Assembly (NCBI GenBank): GCA_023251695.1
Contig: JAHEYE010000067.1
Span: 1-13,706, forward strand
DNA: 13,706 bases
Source of the DNA: Sphingobacteriaceae bacterium
GTDB lineage: Bacteria; Bacteroidota; Bacteroidia; B-17B0; Aurantibacillaceae
Reading direction: 5' to 3'
Numbering within the stretch: the stretch's first letter is position 1; the number at the start of each line of letters is the position of its first letter. Shown here piece by piece: positions 7,698 through 13,706 of this stretch. The translations under genes and the position numbers were made by a program. The notes beneath the pieces were generated by a model. It was not told where the DNA came from. It worked only from the letters and a program-made list of their open reading frames with translations, and searched no databases.

Positions 7698-8780
7698 TTA
7701 TTTTTTGAGAAATGGAATTTTACAAACCTTAGCTTTAATGGGTTTATCGCGTATGACAATAAATATTTCTGAATCCGGTTTTGCTAATTCGGTTTTTACA
7801 TAACCCATTCCAATAGCTTTATTTAAACTTGGCGATTGTGTTCCTGAAGTTACTTTGCCAATAATAGTTCCGCTTGCATCAGCAATTTGGTAATCGTGAC
7901 GCGGAATGCCGCGGTCAATCATTTCAAAACCAACTAATTTTTTGCTTACACCATCTGTTTTATGTTTTTCAATCGCCGCACGATTCGTAAAATCTTTTGT
8001 AAATTTTGTAATCCATCCTAAGCCGGCTTCTATTGGAGAAGTTGTATCGTCAATATCGTTTCCATATAAACAGAAACCCATTTCCAAACGCAAAGTATCA
8101 CGCGCACCTAAACCAACGGGTTTAATGCCGAATTCTTTTCCGGCTTCAAAAACAGCATCCCACATTTTTTCAGCAGTATCATTTCCAACATATAATTCAA
8201 ATCCGCCTGCACCGGTATAACCTGTATTCGAAATAACAACGTTCTCAATTCCTGCCATTGTGCCAACAGTGAACGTATAATATTCCATTGCTGAAAGATC
8301 AACTTTTGTAAGTTTTTGTAAAGTAGCCAATGCTTTCGGTCCTTGCACCGCTAATAAACTTGTCGAATCTGAAGTGTCAACCATTTCCGCACCAAAGGTG
8401 TTATGTTTTTTAATCCAGTTCCAATCTTTTTCAATATTAGAGGCGTTAACTACTAAATAATATTCGTTCTCGGCAACACGGTAAACTAAAAGATCATCCA
8501 CAATACCACCTTTATCGTTAGGCAGACAAGAATACTGAACTTTCCAATCCGTTAGTTTTGAAGCATCGTTTGATGTTACTTTTTGAATAAGCTCAAGTGC
8601 ACCTTTCCCTTTAATTTTAAATTCACCCATGTGGCTTACATCAAAAACGCCTACACTATTACGCACCGCTAAATGTTCATCATTTAATCCGGAATAAGAA
8701 ACAGGCATATTATAACCTGCAAAAGGAATAATTTTAGCGCCAAGGGCTACATGTTTGTTGTATAAAGCAGTATTCTTCAT
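7698..8780 (-). CDS. gcvT: Glycine cleavage system T protein (aminomethyltransferase)
   Basis: Cytosolic T protein of the glycine cleavage system: it takes the aminomethyl group from the lipoylated H protein, releases ammonia and makes 5,10-methylene-THF. From ATG at 8780 it is 360 aa, the usual family size. Features: N-terminal LGAKIIPFAGYNMPV, FDVSHMGEF at 46-54, GGIVDDLLVY at 91-100 containing the catalytic/folate-contacting Asp pair (95/96), NTGYTGAGGFELYV, and GLGARDTLRLEMGFCLYG, followed by the C-terminal barrel with PIEAGLGW and VTSGTQSPSL. An ATG at 8807 in the same frame would add nine residues, but the family starts at MKNTALY and a -7 promoter element overlaps those extra codons, so 8780 is preferred. 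The other gcv genes (gcvP, gcvH) are not in the window, as is common in this phylum. Confidence 0.96.
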   Translation of the reverse strand: MKNTALYNKHVALGAKIIPFAGYNMPVSYSGLNDEHLAVRNSVGVFDVSHMGEFKIKGKGALELIQKVTSNDASKLTDWKVQYSCLPNDKGGIVDDLLVYRVAENEYYLVVNASNIEKDWNWIKKHNTFGAEMVDTSDSTSLLAVQGPKALATLQKLTKVDLSAMEYYTFTVGTMAGIENVVISNTGYTGAGGFELYVGNDTAEKMWDAVFEAGKEFGIKPVGLGARDTLRLEMGFCLYGNDIDDTTSPIEAGLGWITKFTKDFTNRAAIEKHKTDGVSKKLVGFEMIDRGIPRHDYQIADASGTIIGKVTSGTQSPSLNKAIGMGYVKTELAKPDSEIFIVIRDKPIKAKVCKIPFLKK

Positions 8781-8796
8781 AAAAATTGATTTGAAA

Positions 8797-8804
8797 CAAA
8801 AGTA
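8797..8804 (-). promoter_or_regulatory. Candidate -7 element for the gcvT-comB operon
   Basis: Read on the minus strand, 8804 to 8797 is TACTTTTG, a full match to TAnnTTTG. It lies 16 bp upstream of the chosen gcvT ATG at 8780, giving a predicted leader of about 10 nt. No clear TTTG/TTG was seen at the -33 position. It supports the shorter gcvT start, because the alternative start at 8807 would lie upstream of transcription initiation. Confidence 0.5.
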
Positions 8805-8835
8805 CATTTTATTATTAAAAATGCTCAGAAATACC

Positions 8836-8852
8836 AGGATTTCCTTAATCCT
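8836..8852. repeat. 6-bp inverted repeat in the gcvT / outer-membrane-protein divergent spacer
   Basis: AGGATT (8836-8841) and AATCCT (8847-8852) form a perfect 6-bp inverted repeat with a 5-base centre. It lies about 32 bp upstream of the candidate gcvT -7 element in the 219-bp divergent intergenic region. It could be an operator or chance. No glycine riboswitch fold was recognised in this region, and no T-run follows on either strand, so it does not look like a terminator. Confidence 0.3.
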
Positions 8853-8948
8853 ACATCTACTTAATAATCAAATAAATATGGGCTTTCGTGTTAAAAATAT
8901 GTAATTAAAAGTGTAACTTCAAATTATCTTCAAAGTCATTATTTACTT

Positions 8949-8957
8949 TAGCATTTG
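8949..8957 (+). promoter_or_regulatory. Weak candidate -7 element for the outer-membrane protein gene
   Basis: TAGCATTTG resembles TAnnTTTG with one extra spacer base; an overlapping TACTTTAG at 8944-8951 matches at 7 of 8 bases. Either would start transcription roughly at 8958-8965, giving a leader of about 35-42 nt. No convincing -33 element was found. This is the best promoter candidate I could find before the gene at 9000, but it is weak. Confidence 0.25.
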
Positions 8958-8966
8958 TTACTTTTT

Positions 8967-8999
8967 ATGAAAAACGAATTATACAACCAAAGCTGGTAA
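8967..8999 (+). promoter_or_regulatory. 10-codon upstream ORF abutting and in frame with the next gene
   Basis: ATG at 8967 opens MKNELYNQSW, ended by TAA at 8997-8999; the very next base begins the ATG of the outer-membrane protein gene at 9000, in the same frame. A ribosome finishing the short frame would terminate directly on the main start codon, so re-initiation, or read-through giving an N-terminally extended protein, is possible. There is no Shine-Dalgarno before either ATG. The main gene has its own clear signal peptide, so the short frame is not needed for the product. Function is inference. Confidence 0.3.
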
Positions 9000-11741
9000 A
9001 TGCGATTTAATTTTATAACGCTTCTCATTATTTTTTTGAGCTTGTCGGCAGGCGCACAAACCATAAAACTTAATGGGAATATACAGGATACGACCGCAGG
9101 TGGTTTAATGTCGAATTCGATTTTAATGGCAACCAAATTTAAAGATTCAACGCTTGTTGGTTTTTCAAGGGCCGATAAAAAAGGACTTTTTCATACAATC
9201 AAAGTTCCTGTTGACACATATCTGGTTATTATTTCTAATCCAAATTTCAGTGATAAAACATATTTATTAGTACCTAATAAAGGCGACACGGCATTTAATT
9301 TTAAAAATGTAATACTTCCCCCAAAATCAATTTTATTGAACGAAGTAGAGATTGTAGCTACCCGTGAAAAAATGTATTACAAAGGTGATACTTTAATGTT
9401 TACTGCCGATTCATTTAAATTAAAACAGGAAGCAACCGTTGAGGACCTATTAAAAAAATTGCCGGGCGTAAAAGTAGATGCCAAGGGAAAAATTACAGTA
9501 CAAGGAAAAGAAGTCAGTCAGGTTTTAGTGGATGGTGACGAATTTTTTGGAAGCGACCCGACCATTGCAACAAAAAACCTGAATGCTAATACCGTTGAAA
9601 CTGTTCAGGTTTATGAGAAAAAAAATGAAGACCCCGATGCAAGTGACGAAACCGTAAAAGTAATGAACCTTCAGTTAAAGGATGAAGCCAAGAAGGGATA
9701 CTTCGGAAAAGTTTCAGCCGCTTCCGATGGCCAGAAATTTTATGAAGGAGAATTACTAATTAATAAATTCAAGAACTCTCAAAAAATCTCATTGTTCGGG
9801 TTGATTGCCAACACACCTAAACAAGCATTTGGCTGGGACGATGCTTACAAATATGGAATCAGCAATGGCGATGAAATGAGTTATGATCCGGATAATAATT
9901 CGTGGACAAGCTATAGCTATAACGATGGAAAATCCGGCGTGCCACAAACATTAAAAAGTGGTTTTTATTACAATGATAAAATAGGAAAGAGCATCAAGCT
10001 AAATACCGATTACACATTTAAGCAAAACTCTCTCATTTCATCTCAAGAAACCAACACGCAGTATTTTCTTGATGATACAACTTACACCAACAAACAGGTT
10101 GTTCATTCTAATTCAGGTAATCAGGGGCATGTCTTTAATTTGCGCTGGACTCAAAACCTCGATTCACTTACTGAGCTTTTAGTAAGGCCAAAAATAAATT
10201 ACAGCACATCGGGTAATAATAATTTTCAGGAAGATGATTTTATTTCGGCTGATAATATTCTGACACGTGAAACAAACATTGCAAATAAAGGAAACACAAC
10301 AACGACAGATGCTAACGTTCAAATTAAACTAACACGCAATTTTAAGAAAAAAGACAGGCTATTTTCTGTTATGTATCAGCCAACTTATTATACATCGGTT
10401 ACTAAGTCGGAATTACAAACAGAATTTAATTATTATCTCGGTCAAGCCCTTGATTCAATTTTAAAGCAAAAACGGAATCAGGAAGCTTACAAAATGGAGC
10501 ACGCAGCAACATTAAATTATGTTGAACCGATTACAAAGAAAATTAAAATAGAATTTGGCTATTCTTTTATACATAATCAAAATAATAATAATAGAAATAC
10601 GCTTGATTTCAACGGCTTGGCTTATGATGCCATTAACACAAGTCAGTCGAACGATTTCAGAAACCTGCGACTTACAAATAAAGCAGGCGCTAAATTTATT
10701 TATGAAGTGAAAAAATACAGGTTTAGTCTGGGCGCTAATTATAGAAATGTTTATCAGGAAAATCTAAATGCAACAACCGGACAAAAACTGGGATTAAGTG
10801 TAAACAATATTTTACCGACGGCCGCTGCTAATTTCCGTATTAATCAGGGTTCAAACCTTTCGATGTCGTATAATCTTGCCGGACAATTACCTGACTTAAA
10901 ACAAATGCAGCCTGTTATTGATAACACCGACCCGAATAACATTCAAACAGGGAATCCGAATTTGAAACAGCAATTTACCAACAATGCCAATCTTAATTAT
11001 TATTTCTATAAAGGTATTAGCGATATTAATTTTTATGCAGGAGCCAATTACAACAATACAATCGACGAGGTGAATAGTAAAACCTATTTCGATTCAATTG
11101 GCCGTTCTATTTCAACTCCCACTAATGTTAGCGGCAATTATTATGGTAGCGTTTATTTGGGTGGGGGCTTACCGGTTTTCAAGAAATTATTTAAGATAGA
11201 TTATAATTTTAACGGAAGCACGAATAGGAATGTAGGCTTTGTAAATGATAAAGTTAATGTTACTGAGAACACCAGTTTCTCACCGGGATTAACTTTTGAA
11301 AAAGAAATTGATGAAACAGAAATTACAATCGGGGGAAACTACAATTACAATATCCCTAAACAAACAATTAACGCACAATCTAACAAGCCTTATTACACTT
11401 ATAATTTAGAAGCAACTTTCAGCACAAAACTTTTTGATGAGCGGCTCCGTTTTAATGCCGAAGCGAAATATACTAACAACGGTAACCGAGCGGTGGGCTA
11501 TAACATTAATTACGTAATTGTGAATGCCGACATCAGTTATGCCTTTTTGAAAGCCAAGTGCCTTATTGTAGGCTTTGAAGCAAACGATATTCTGAATCAA
11601 AACATAAATAATCAGCGGAGTGTTCAAACTAATAAAATTGTGGATACCAAAACCCAAATTATCCGGCAGTATTTTTTAGGCAGGATTACTTACAAGTTTA
11701 ACAGTAAAGCAGCTAAAGAAGAGGAGGTAGAATTTGACTAA
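9000..11741 (+). CDS. Outer-membrane beta-barrel protein with carboxypeptidase-regulatory-like and plug domains
   Basis: A 913-aa secreted outer-membrane protein related to TonB-dependent receptors. A signal peptide covers residues 1-19 (MRFNFITLLII... cleaved after AGA). Residues about 22-105 look like the carboxypeptidase-regulatory-like beta-sandwich common before Bacteroidota receptors. Residues about 112-230 are plug-like: LLNEVEIVATREK resembles the SusC-type LDEVVV segment, followed by ATVEDLLKKLPGVKVDAKG and VLVDGDEFFGSDP. The rest is a long Asn/Tyr/Thr-rich barrel of alternating strands (outer membrane protein beta-barrel family), ending EEEVEFD rather than in the aromatic residue usual for barrels. 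The substrate is not predictable. No SusD-like partner follows; instead a GLPGLI protein overlaps by 8 nt, suggesting the two function together. The ATG at 9000 is preceded directly by the stop of a 10-codon frame. Confidence 0.87.
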   Translation: MRFNFITLLIIFLSLSAGAQTIKLNGNIQDTTAGGLMSNSILMATKFKDSTLVGFSRADKKGLFHTIKVPVDTYLVIISNPNFSDKTYLLVPNKGDTAFNFKNVILPPKSILLNEVEIVATREKMYYKGDTLMFTADSFKLKQEATVEDLLKKLPGVKVDAKGKITVQGKEVSQVLVDGDEFFGSDPTIATKNLNANTVETVQVYEKKNEDPDASDETVKVMNLQLKDEAKKGYFGKVSAASDGQKFYEGELLINKFKNSQKISLFGLIANTPKQAFGWDDAYKYGISNGDEMSYDPDNNSWTSYSYNDGKSGVPQTLKSGFYYNDKIGKSIKLNTDYTFKQNSLISSQETNTQYFLDDTTYTNKQVVHSNSGNQGHVFNLRWTQNLDSLTELLVRPKINYSTSGNNNFQEDDFISADNILTRETNIANKGNTTTTDANVQIKLTRNFKKKDRLFSVMYQPTYYTSVTKSELQTEFNYYLGQALDSILKQKRNQEAYKMEHAATLNYVEPITKKIKIEFGYSFIHNQNNNNRNTLDFNGLAYDAINTSQSNDFRNLRLTNKAGAKFIYEVKKYRFSLGANYRNVYQENLNATTGQKLGLSVNNILPTAAANFRINQGSNLSMSYNLAGQLPDLKQMQPVIDNTDPNNIQTGNPNLKQQFTNNANLNYYFYKGISDINFYAGANYNNTIDEVNSKTYFDSIGRSISTPTNVSGNYYGSVYLGGGLPVFKKLFKIDYNFNGSTNRNVGFVNDKVNVTENTSFSPGLTFEKEIDETEITIGGNYNYNIPKQTINAQSNKPYYTYNLEATFSTKLFDERLRFNAEAKYTNNGNRAVGYNINYVIVNADISYAFLKAKCLIVGFEANDILNQNINNQRSVQTNKIVDTKTQIIRQYFLGRITYKFNSKAAKEEEVEFD
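11721..11728 (+). promoter_or_regulatory. Strong Shine-Dalgarno that fixes the TTG start of the GLPGLI gene
   Basis: GAGGAGGT lies inside the last codons of the upstream gene and ends 5 bases before the TTG at 11734. It is the strongest ribosome-binding sequence I saw in the window; the other starts mostly have none, as is usual in this phylum. It also encodes Glu residues of the upstream protein, so codon constraint may contribute, but its spacing is right for initiation. Confidence 0.7.
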
Positions 11742-12450
11742 AAGAATCTATATATTTATTTTATTTGCCGGTTTGTGTTGCGGGATGTATGCACAAATAA
11801 CTTCAGCCAAAATTGTGTTTGAAAGAAAAACCAATTTGTACAAGAGCATGAAGTGGGGTGACGTTAAGAATTGGATAAAAGAAGCCGATAAAATTAAATT
11901 GGATTATTTTGAATTAATTTTTAATGATACCTGTTCAGTATTCAAGCCACAGGAAAGCGAACTAAAAGAAAACATGGGATGGGCTACAGCAAAAAGTACC
12001 GTTTACCAAAATTTCACTTCAGGAGTAAAATATACGGTTAAAGATATGTGGGGCGAACAATTACACATACGTGATAGTTTAAGAGTCCGTAAATGGCAAA
12101 TAACAGAGAGTACCAGAAAGATTGCAGGATACCAATGCAGAAAAGCTGTTTGGCGCGCGAACGACAGCACCCGTATTTATGCATGGTTCAGTTATGATTT
12201 AAGCACATCAACCGGACCTGAAAGTTTCTTTGGATTGCCGGGAGTGATTTTGGGATTGGCAACAGAAGACGGGGGCGTAGTTTATTTTGCCAAAAAAATC
12301 GAATTTATTCCTGCAACAGCAACGCAACTGGCGCCACCTAAAAAGAAAAAAGTATACACACTGGTTGAATTAAAGACCGACATGGAAAAACAGTACGGTA
12401 AGGAAAAATGGTTTAAAGAAGAATGGAACAGTCAGTTTGGAATTTGGTAG
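11734..12450 (+). CDS. GLPGLI family protein
   Basis: Exported protein of the Bacteroidota GLPGLI family, whose biochemical function is unknown. It is 238 aa with a signal peptide at residues 1-20 (cleavage before QITSAKIVFE). Family landmarks: the start of the mature domain (AKIVFERKTN), the motif KIAGYQCRKA at 129-138, and the name-giving segment FFGLPGVILGL at 165-174, where Val replaces the Leu of GLPGLI. This is followed by a Lys-rich linker near 203-206 and a C-terminal helical tail. The start is TTG at 11734, 5 nt after GAGGAGGT and overlapping the upstream stop by 8 nt; the next in-frame ATG (Met18) would remove the signal peptide. Such proteins are often encoded next to outer-membrane receptor-like genes, so a periplasmic or surface accessory role is inferred. 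Confidence 0.88.
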   Translation: MTKRIYIFILFAGLCCGMYAQITSAKIVFERKTNLYKSMKWGDVKNWIKEADKIKLDYFELIFNDTCSVFKPQESELKENMGWATAKSTVYQNFTSGVKYTVKDMWGEQLHIRDSLRVRKWQITESTRKIAGYQCRKAVWRANDSTRIYAWFSYDLSTSTGPESFFGLPGVILGLATEDGGVVYFAKKIEFIPATATQLAPPKKKKVYTLVELKTDMEKQYGKEKWFKEEWNSQFGIW

Positions 12451-12454
12451 CCCC

Positions 12455-12475
12455 TAACTATAGGAGTTATTTTTT
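12455..12475 (+). terminator. Weak candidate intrinsic terminator after the GLPGLI gene
   Basis: TAACT (12455-12459) and AGTTA (12465-12469) form a 5-bp stem with a 5-base loop, followed by TTTTTT (12470-12475), starting 5 bases after the GLPGLI stop codon. The stem is short and AT-rich, and an alternative CCTA/TAGG pairing competes with it, so termination strength is uncertain. Its location, between an operon end and the next promoter element, fits the role. Confidence 0.4.
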
Positions 12476-12476
12476 G

Positions 12477-12484
12477 TATATTTG
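12477..12484 (+). promoter_or_regulatory. Candidate -7 promoter element for the T9SS cargo gene
   Basis: TATATTTG matches TAnnTTTG exactly. It lies 24 bp upstream of the ATG at 12509 and directly after the candidate terminator, predicting a leader of roughly 15-20 nt. A -33 TTTG was not seen at normal spacing; the nearest upstream TTTG is at 12443-12446, too far away. Separate expression of this gene from the upstream pair is the likely reading. Confidence 0.5.
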
Positions 12485-12508
12485 ATAAATAGCTAAAACC
12501 ACGCCTGC

Positions 12509-13297
12509 ATGAAAACAAAATTACTCCACTTATTAATTTGCGTATCCTTATCCTTCGTTTCAAAAGCGCAATGTTTTATTTCTTCCACAGTTGTTACAAG
12601 TCCTTATTTAACTTATAGTTTTGTAGGTGGTTCTTTTCAGAGTTACGGTTGTGCCCCAATCGATCCTACTTATTGGATTTCTGCCAGCGGAAAATCAGTG
12701 ACTATTGTTTTTACAACTCCGCAAAGCAATCCTTCCATCAGGGTATGGGGAATGAATGATGATGACAGCGCAGTTGTAAAAGTAAATGGGGCATCTTATT
12801 CCTTAAGCGCTGCAACTGCTACTTATGATCCTAAAACAGTTTGTGGACTTTCTCCCGGTCCTAACGGCGTTATTTTTGCAAATGGAAAAATTGTTGGTGC
12901 CAATACGGGTGTACAAGGGAATTATTCTTATAACAATGTGCAGTTGCTTGCAACGGGTGTTTCAACTATTATGATTACGGGAATAACCGGTTCAGGTTGG
13001 GGTTTTGCAGGCGTTACAATTGGGAATTGTGTTACCGCAATTTCGGAGGCGAATAGTTCGTTGCCTGTAAACATTTATCCAAATCCGTTTTCTTCAACTA
13101 CTCTTCTGGAAATAAATGCAACTCTGGATACTGAAGTTAAGATTTATAATTCTCTTGGCCAGAAAGTACAAAGCGTTGAAGTCAAAGAAAGTCCGGTTAC
13201 AATTGAAAGAGGAAACTTACCCGCAGGTGTTTACTTTTTATACGTATCGCAAGGCAATAAAATGGCAGGTGTGACCAAACTTGTAATTACCGATTAA
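12509..13297 (+). CDS. T9SS type A sorting domain-containing secreted protein, function unknown
   Basis: A 262-aa protein with a Sec signal peptide at residues 1-20 (cleavage after SKA) and, at about 186-260, the C-terminal type A sorting domain used by the type IX secretion system: PVNIYPNPF, then VKIYNSLGQKV, then the LPAGVYFLYV block and a final strand ending in TKLVITD. The sorting domain is removed on export and the cargo is released or anchored at the cell surface. The roughly 160-residue mature region is Ser/Thr/Gly-rich and predicted beta-rich, with GMNDDDSAVVKVNG resembling a loop of a lectin- or jelly-roll-like fold, and four cysteines (22, 48, 112, 174) that could form two disulfides. 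I do not recognise its family. No lipobox is present. It has its own promoter element and lies 60 bp after the GLPGLI gene. Confidence 0.9.
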   Translation: MKTKLLHLLICVSLSFVSKAQCFISSTVVTSPYLTYSFVGGSFQSYGCAPIDPTYWISASGKSVTIVFTTPQSNPSIRVWGMNDDDSAVVKVNGASYSLSAATATYDPKTVCGLSPGPNGVIFANGKIVGANTGVQGNYSYNNVQLLATGVSTIMITGITGSGWGFAGVTIGNCVTAISEANSSLPVNIYPNPFSSTTLLEINATLDTEVKIYNSLGQKVQSVEVKESPVTIERGNLPAGVYFLYVSQGNKMAGVTKLVITD

Positions 13298-13332
13298 TAT
13301 AGCCTTCCCGGTCAGCTTTCAATTTAAATTCC

Positions 13333-13706
13333 TTAATGTTTTTTTGAGATAGCTGTTGACATTAAATACTCTCTGTTCATTCTCGCAATGTTCTCTAATG
13401 AAATTGATTTTGGACACTCCGCTTCGCAAGCTCCGGTATTCGTACAGTTTCCGAATCCTTCATCATCCATTTGGTGAACCATATTGAGTACACGTTGTTG
13501 CGCTTCAATTTTTCCTTGCGGTAATAAAGCTAACTGAGAAACTTTTGCCGAAACAAATAACATTGCTGAACTATTCTTACATGCGGCAACACAAGCGCCA
13601 CAACCAATACAAGCCGCCGCATTAAACGCATCATCCGCATCAACTTTCGGAATTAAAATATTGTTTGCGTCTTTTGCATTTCCCGTATTTACAGAAACGA
13701 ATCCAC
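13333..13706 (-). CDS. sdhB: Succinate dehydrogenase / fumarate reductase iron-sulfur subunit, C-terminal part (cut by window edge)
   Basis: Electron-transfer subunit of complex II, on the cytoplasmic face of the inner membrane between the flavoprotein and the cytochrome b anchor. About 123 residues are visible; the N-terminal half with the [2Fe-2S] domain lies beyond the right edge, so no start codon is present (Met codons in view are internal). The C-terminal ferredoxin domain is intact: CIGCGACVAAC (visible residues 32-42) and CTNTGACEAECP (87-98). By the family pattern Cys32, 35, 38 and 97 hold the [4Fe-4S] centre and Cys42, 87 and 93 the [3Fe-4S] centre. The end ENIARMNREYL... is typical of the Bacteroidota SdhB/FrdB. 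The stop is 35 bp from that of the convergent T9SS cargo gene, and no clear terminator was seen between them. Confidence 0.94.
   Translation of the reverse strand, partial: GFVSVNTGNAKDANNILIPKVDADDAFNAAACIGCGACVAACKNSSAMLFVSAKVSQLALLPQGKIEAQQRVLNMVHQMDDEGFGNCTNTGACEAECPKSISLENIARMNREYLMSTAISKKH

Noticed and set aside
7906..8220. 104-codon open frame on the + strand inside gcvT
   Set aside because: Antisense shadow of a strongly conserved gene, with low-complexity Pro/Ser/Lys composition and no family motif.
8781..8807. Nine-residue N-terminal extension of gcvT from an ATG at 8807
   Set aside because: The GcvT family starts at MKNTALY, and the -7 element TACTTTTG overlaps these codons, so they are probably not transcribed.
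8781..8999. Glycine riboswitch upstream of gcvT
   Set aside because: The predicted leader is only about 10 nt, and no tandem aptamer-like folded region is visible in the spacer.
13321..13330. Perfect 10-bp palindrome AATTTAAATT between the T9SS cargo gene and sdhB
   Set aside because: It is AT-only, has no loop or T-tract context, and such palindromes are expected by chance in AT-rich DNA.
13333..13563. A separate 76-aa ferredoxin-like gene starting at 13563
   Set aside because: The frame continues upstream to the window edge and encodes the CIGCGACVAAC cluster; it is the C-terminal part of sdhB, not a small gene.

Overview
The window is chromosomal DNA from a member of the Bacteroidota. 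It is AT-rich, and several independent markers agree: a type IX secretion (T9SS) C-terminal sorting domain, a GLPGLI-family protein, an outer-membrane beta-barrel protein with an N-terminal carboxypeptidase-regulatory-like domain, TAnnTTTG-type -7 elements, and mostly absent Shine-Dalgarno sequences. The order purH-mreB-mreC-mreD-PBP2-rodA is also a layout I know from this phylum. I cannot name the genus or order.

Left part (2-6961, + strand): the 3' four-fifths of purH (last two steps to IMP), then a rod-shape/elongasome cluster: mreB (actin-like filament), mreC (periplasmic scaffold), mreD (membrane partner), mrdA/PBP2 (transpeptidase) and rodA (SEDS glycosyltransferase). mreC/mreD overlap by 11 nt, and mreD/mrdA and mrdA/rodA each by 1 nt, so mreC to rodA is almost certainly one translationally coupled operon. 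Together these genes make the machine that inserts peptidoglycan along the cell cylinder.

Middle part (6964-8780, - strand): gcvT (glycine cleavage T protein) followed 2 nt later by a ComB-family 2-phosphosulfolactate phosphatase homologue that has no ATG start. The pair converges on rodA with only 2 bp between stop codons.

Right part (9000-13297, + strand): a surface/secretion module. It holds a 913-aa outer-membrane beta-barrel protein with plug domain, a GLPGLI-family periplasmic protein overlapping it by 8 nt and led by a strong Shine-Dalgarno and TTG start, and a separately promoted small T9SS-exported protein of unknown function. The window ends in the C-terminal half of sdhB (succinate dehydrogenase/fumarate reductase iron-sulfur subunit) on the - strand.

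No RNA genes, CRISPR, mobile elements or prophage remains were seen. Most of the window is conserved housekeeping DNA, and I did not find a clearly new system. The points most worth a second look are the leader and start architecture of the outer-membrane protein/GLPGLI pair, the ComB homologue in an organism with no expected coenzyme M pathway, and a Cys/His cluster next to the PBP2 active site.
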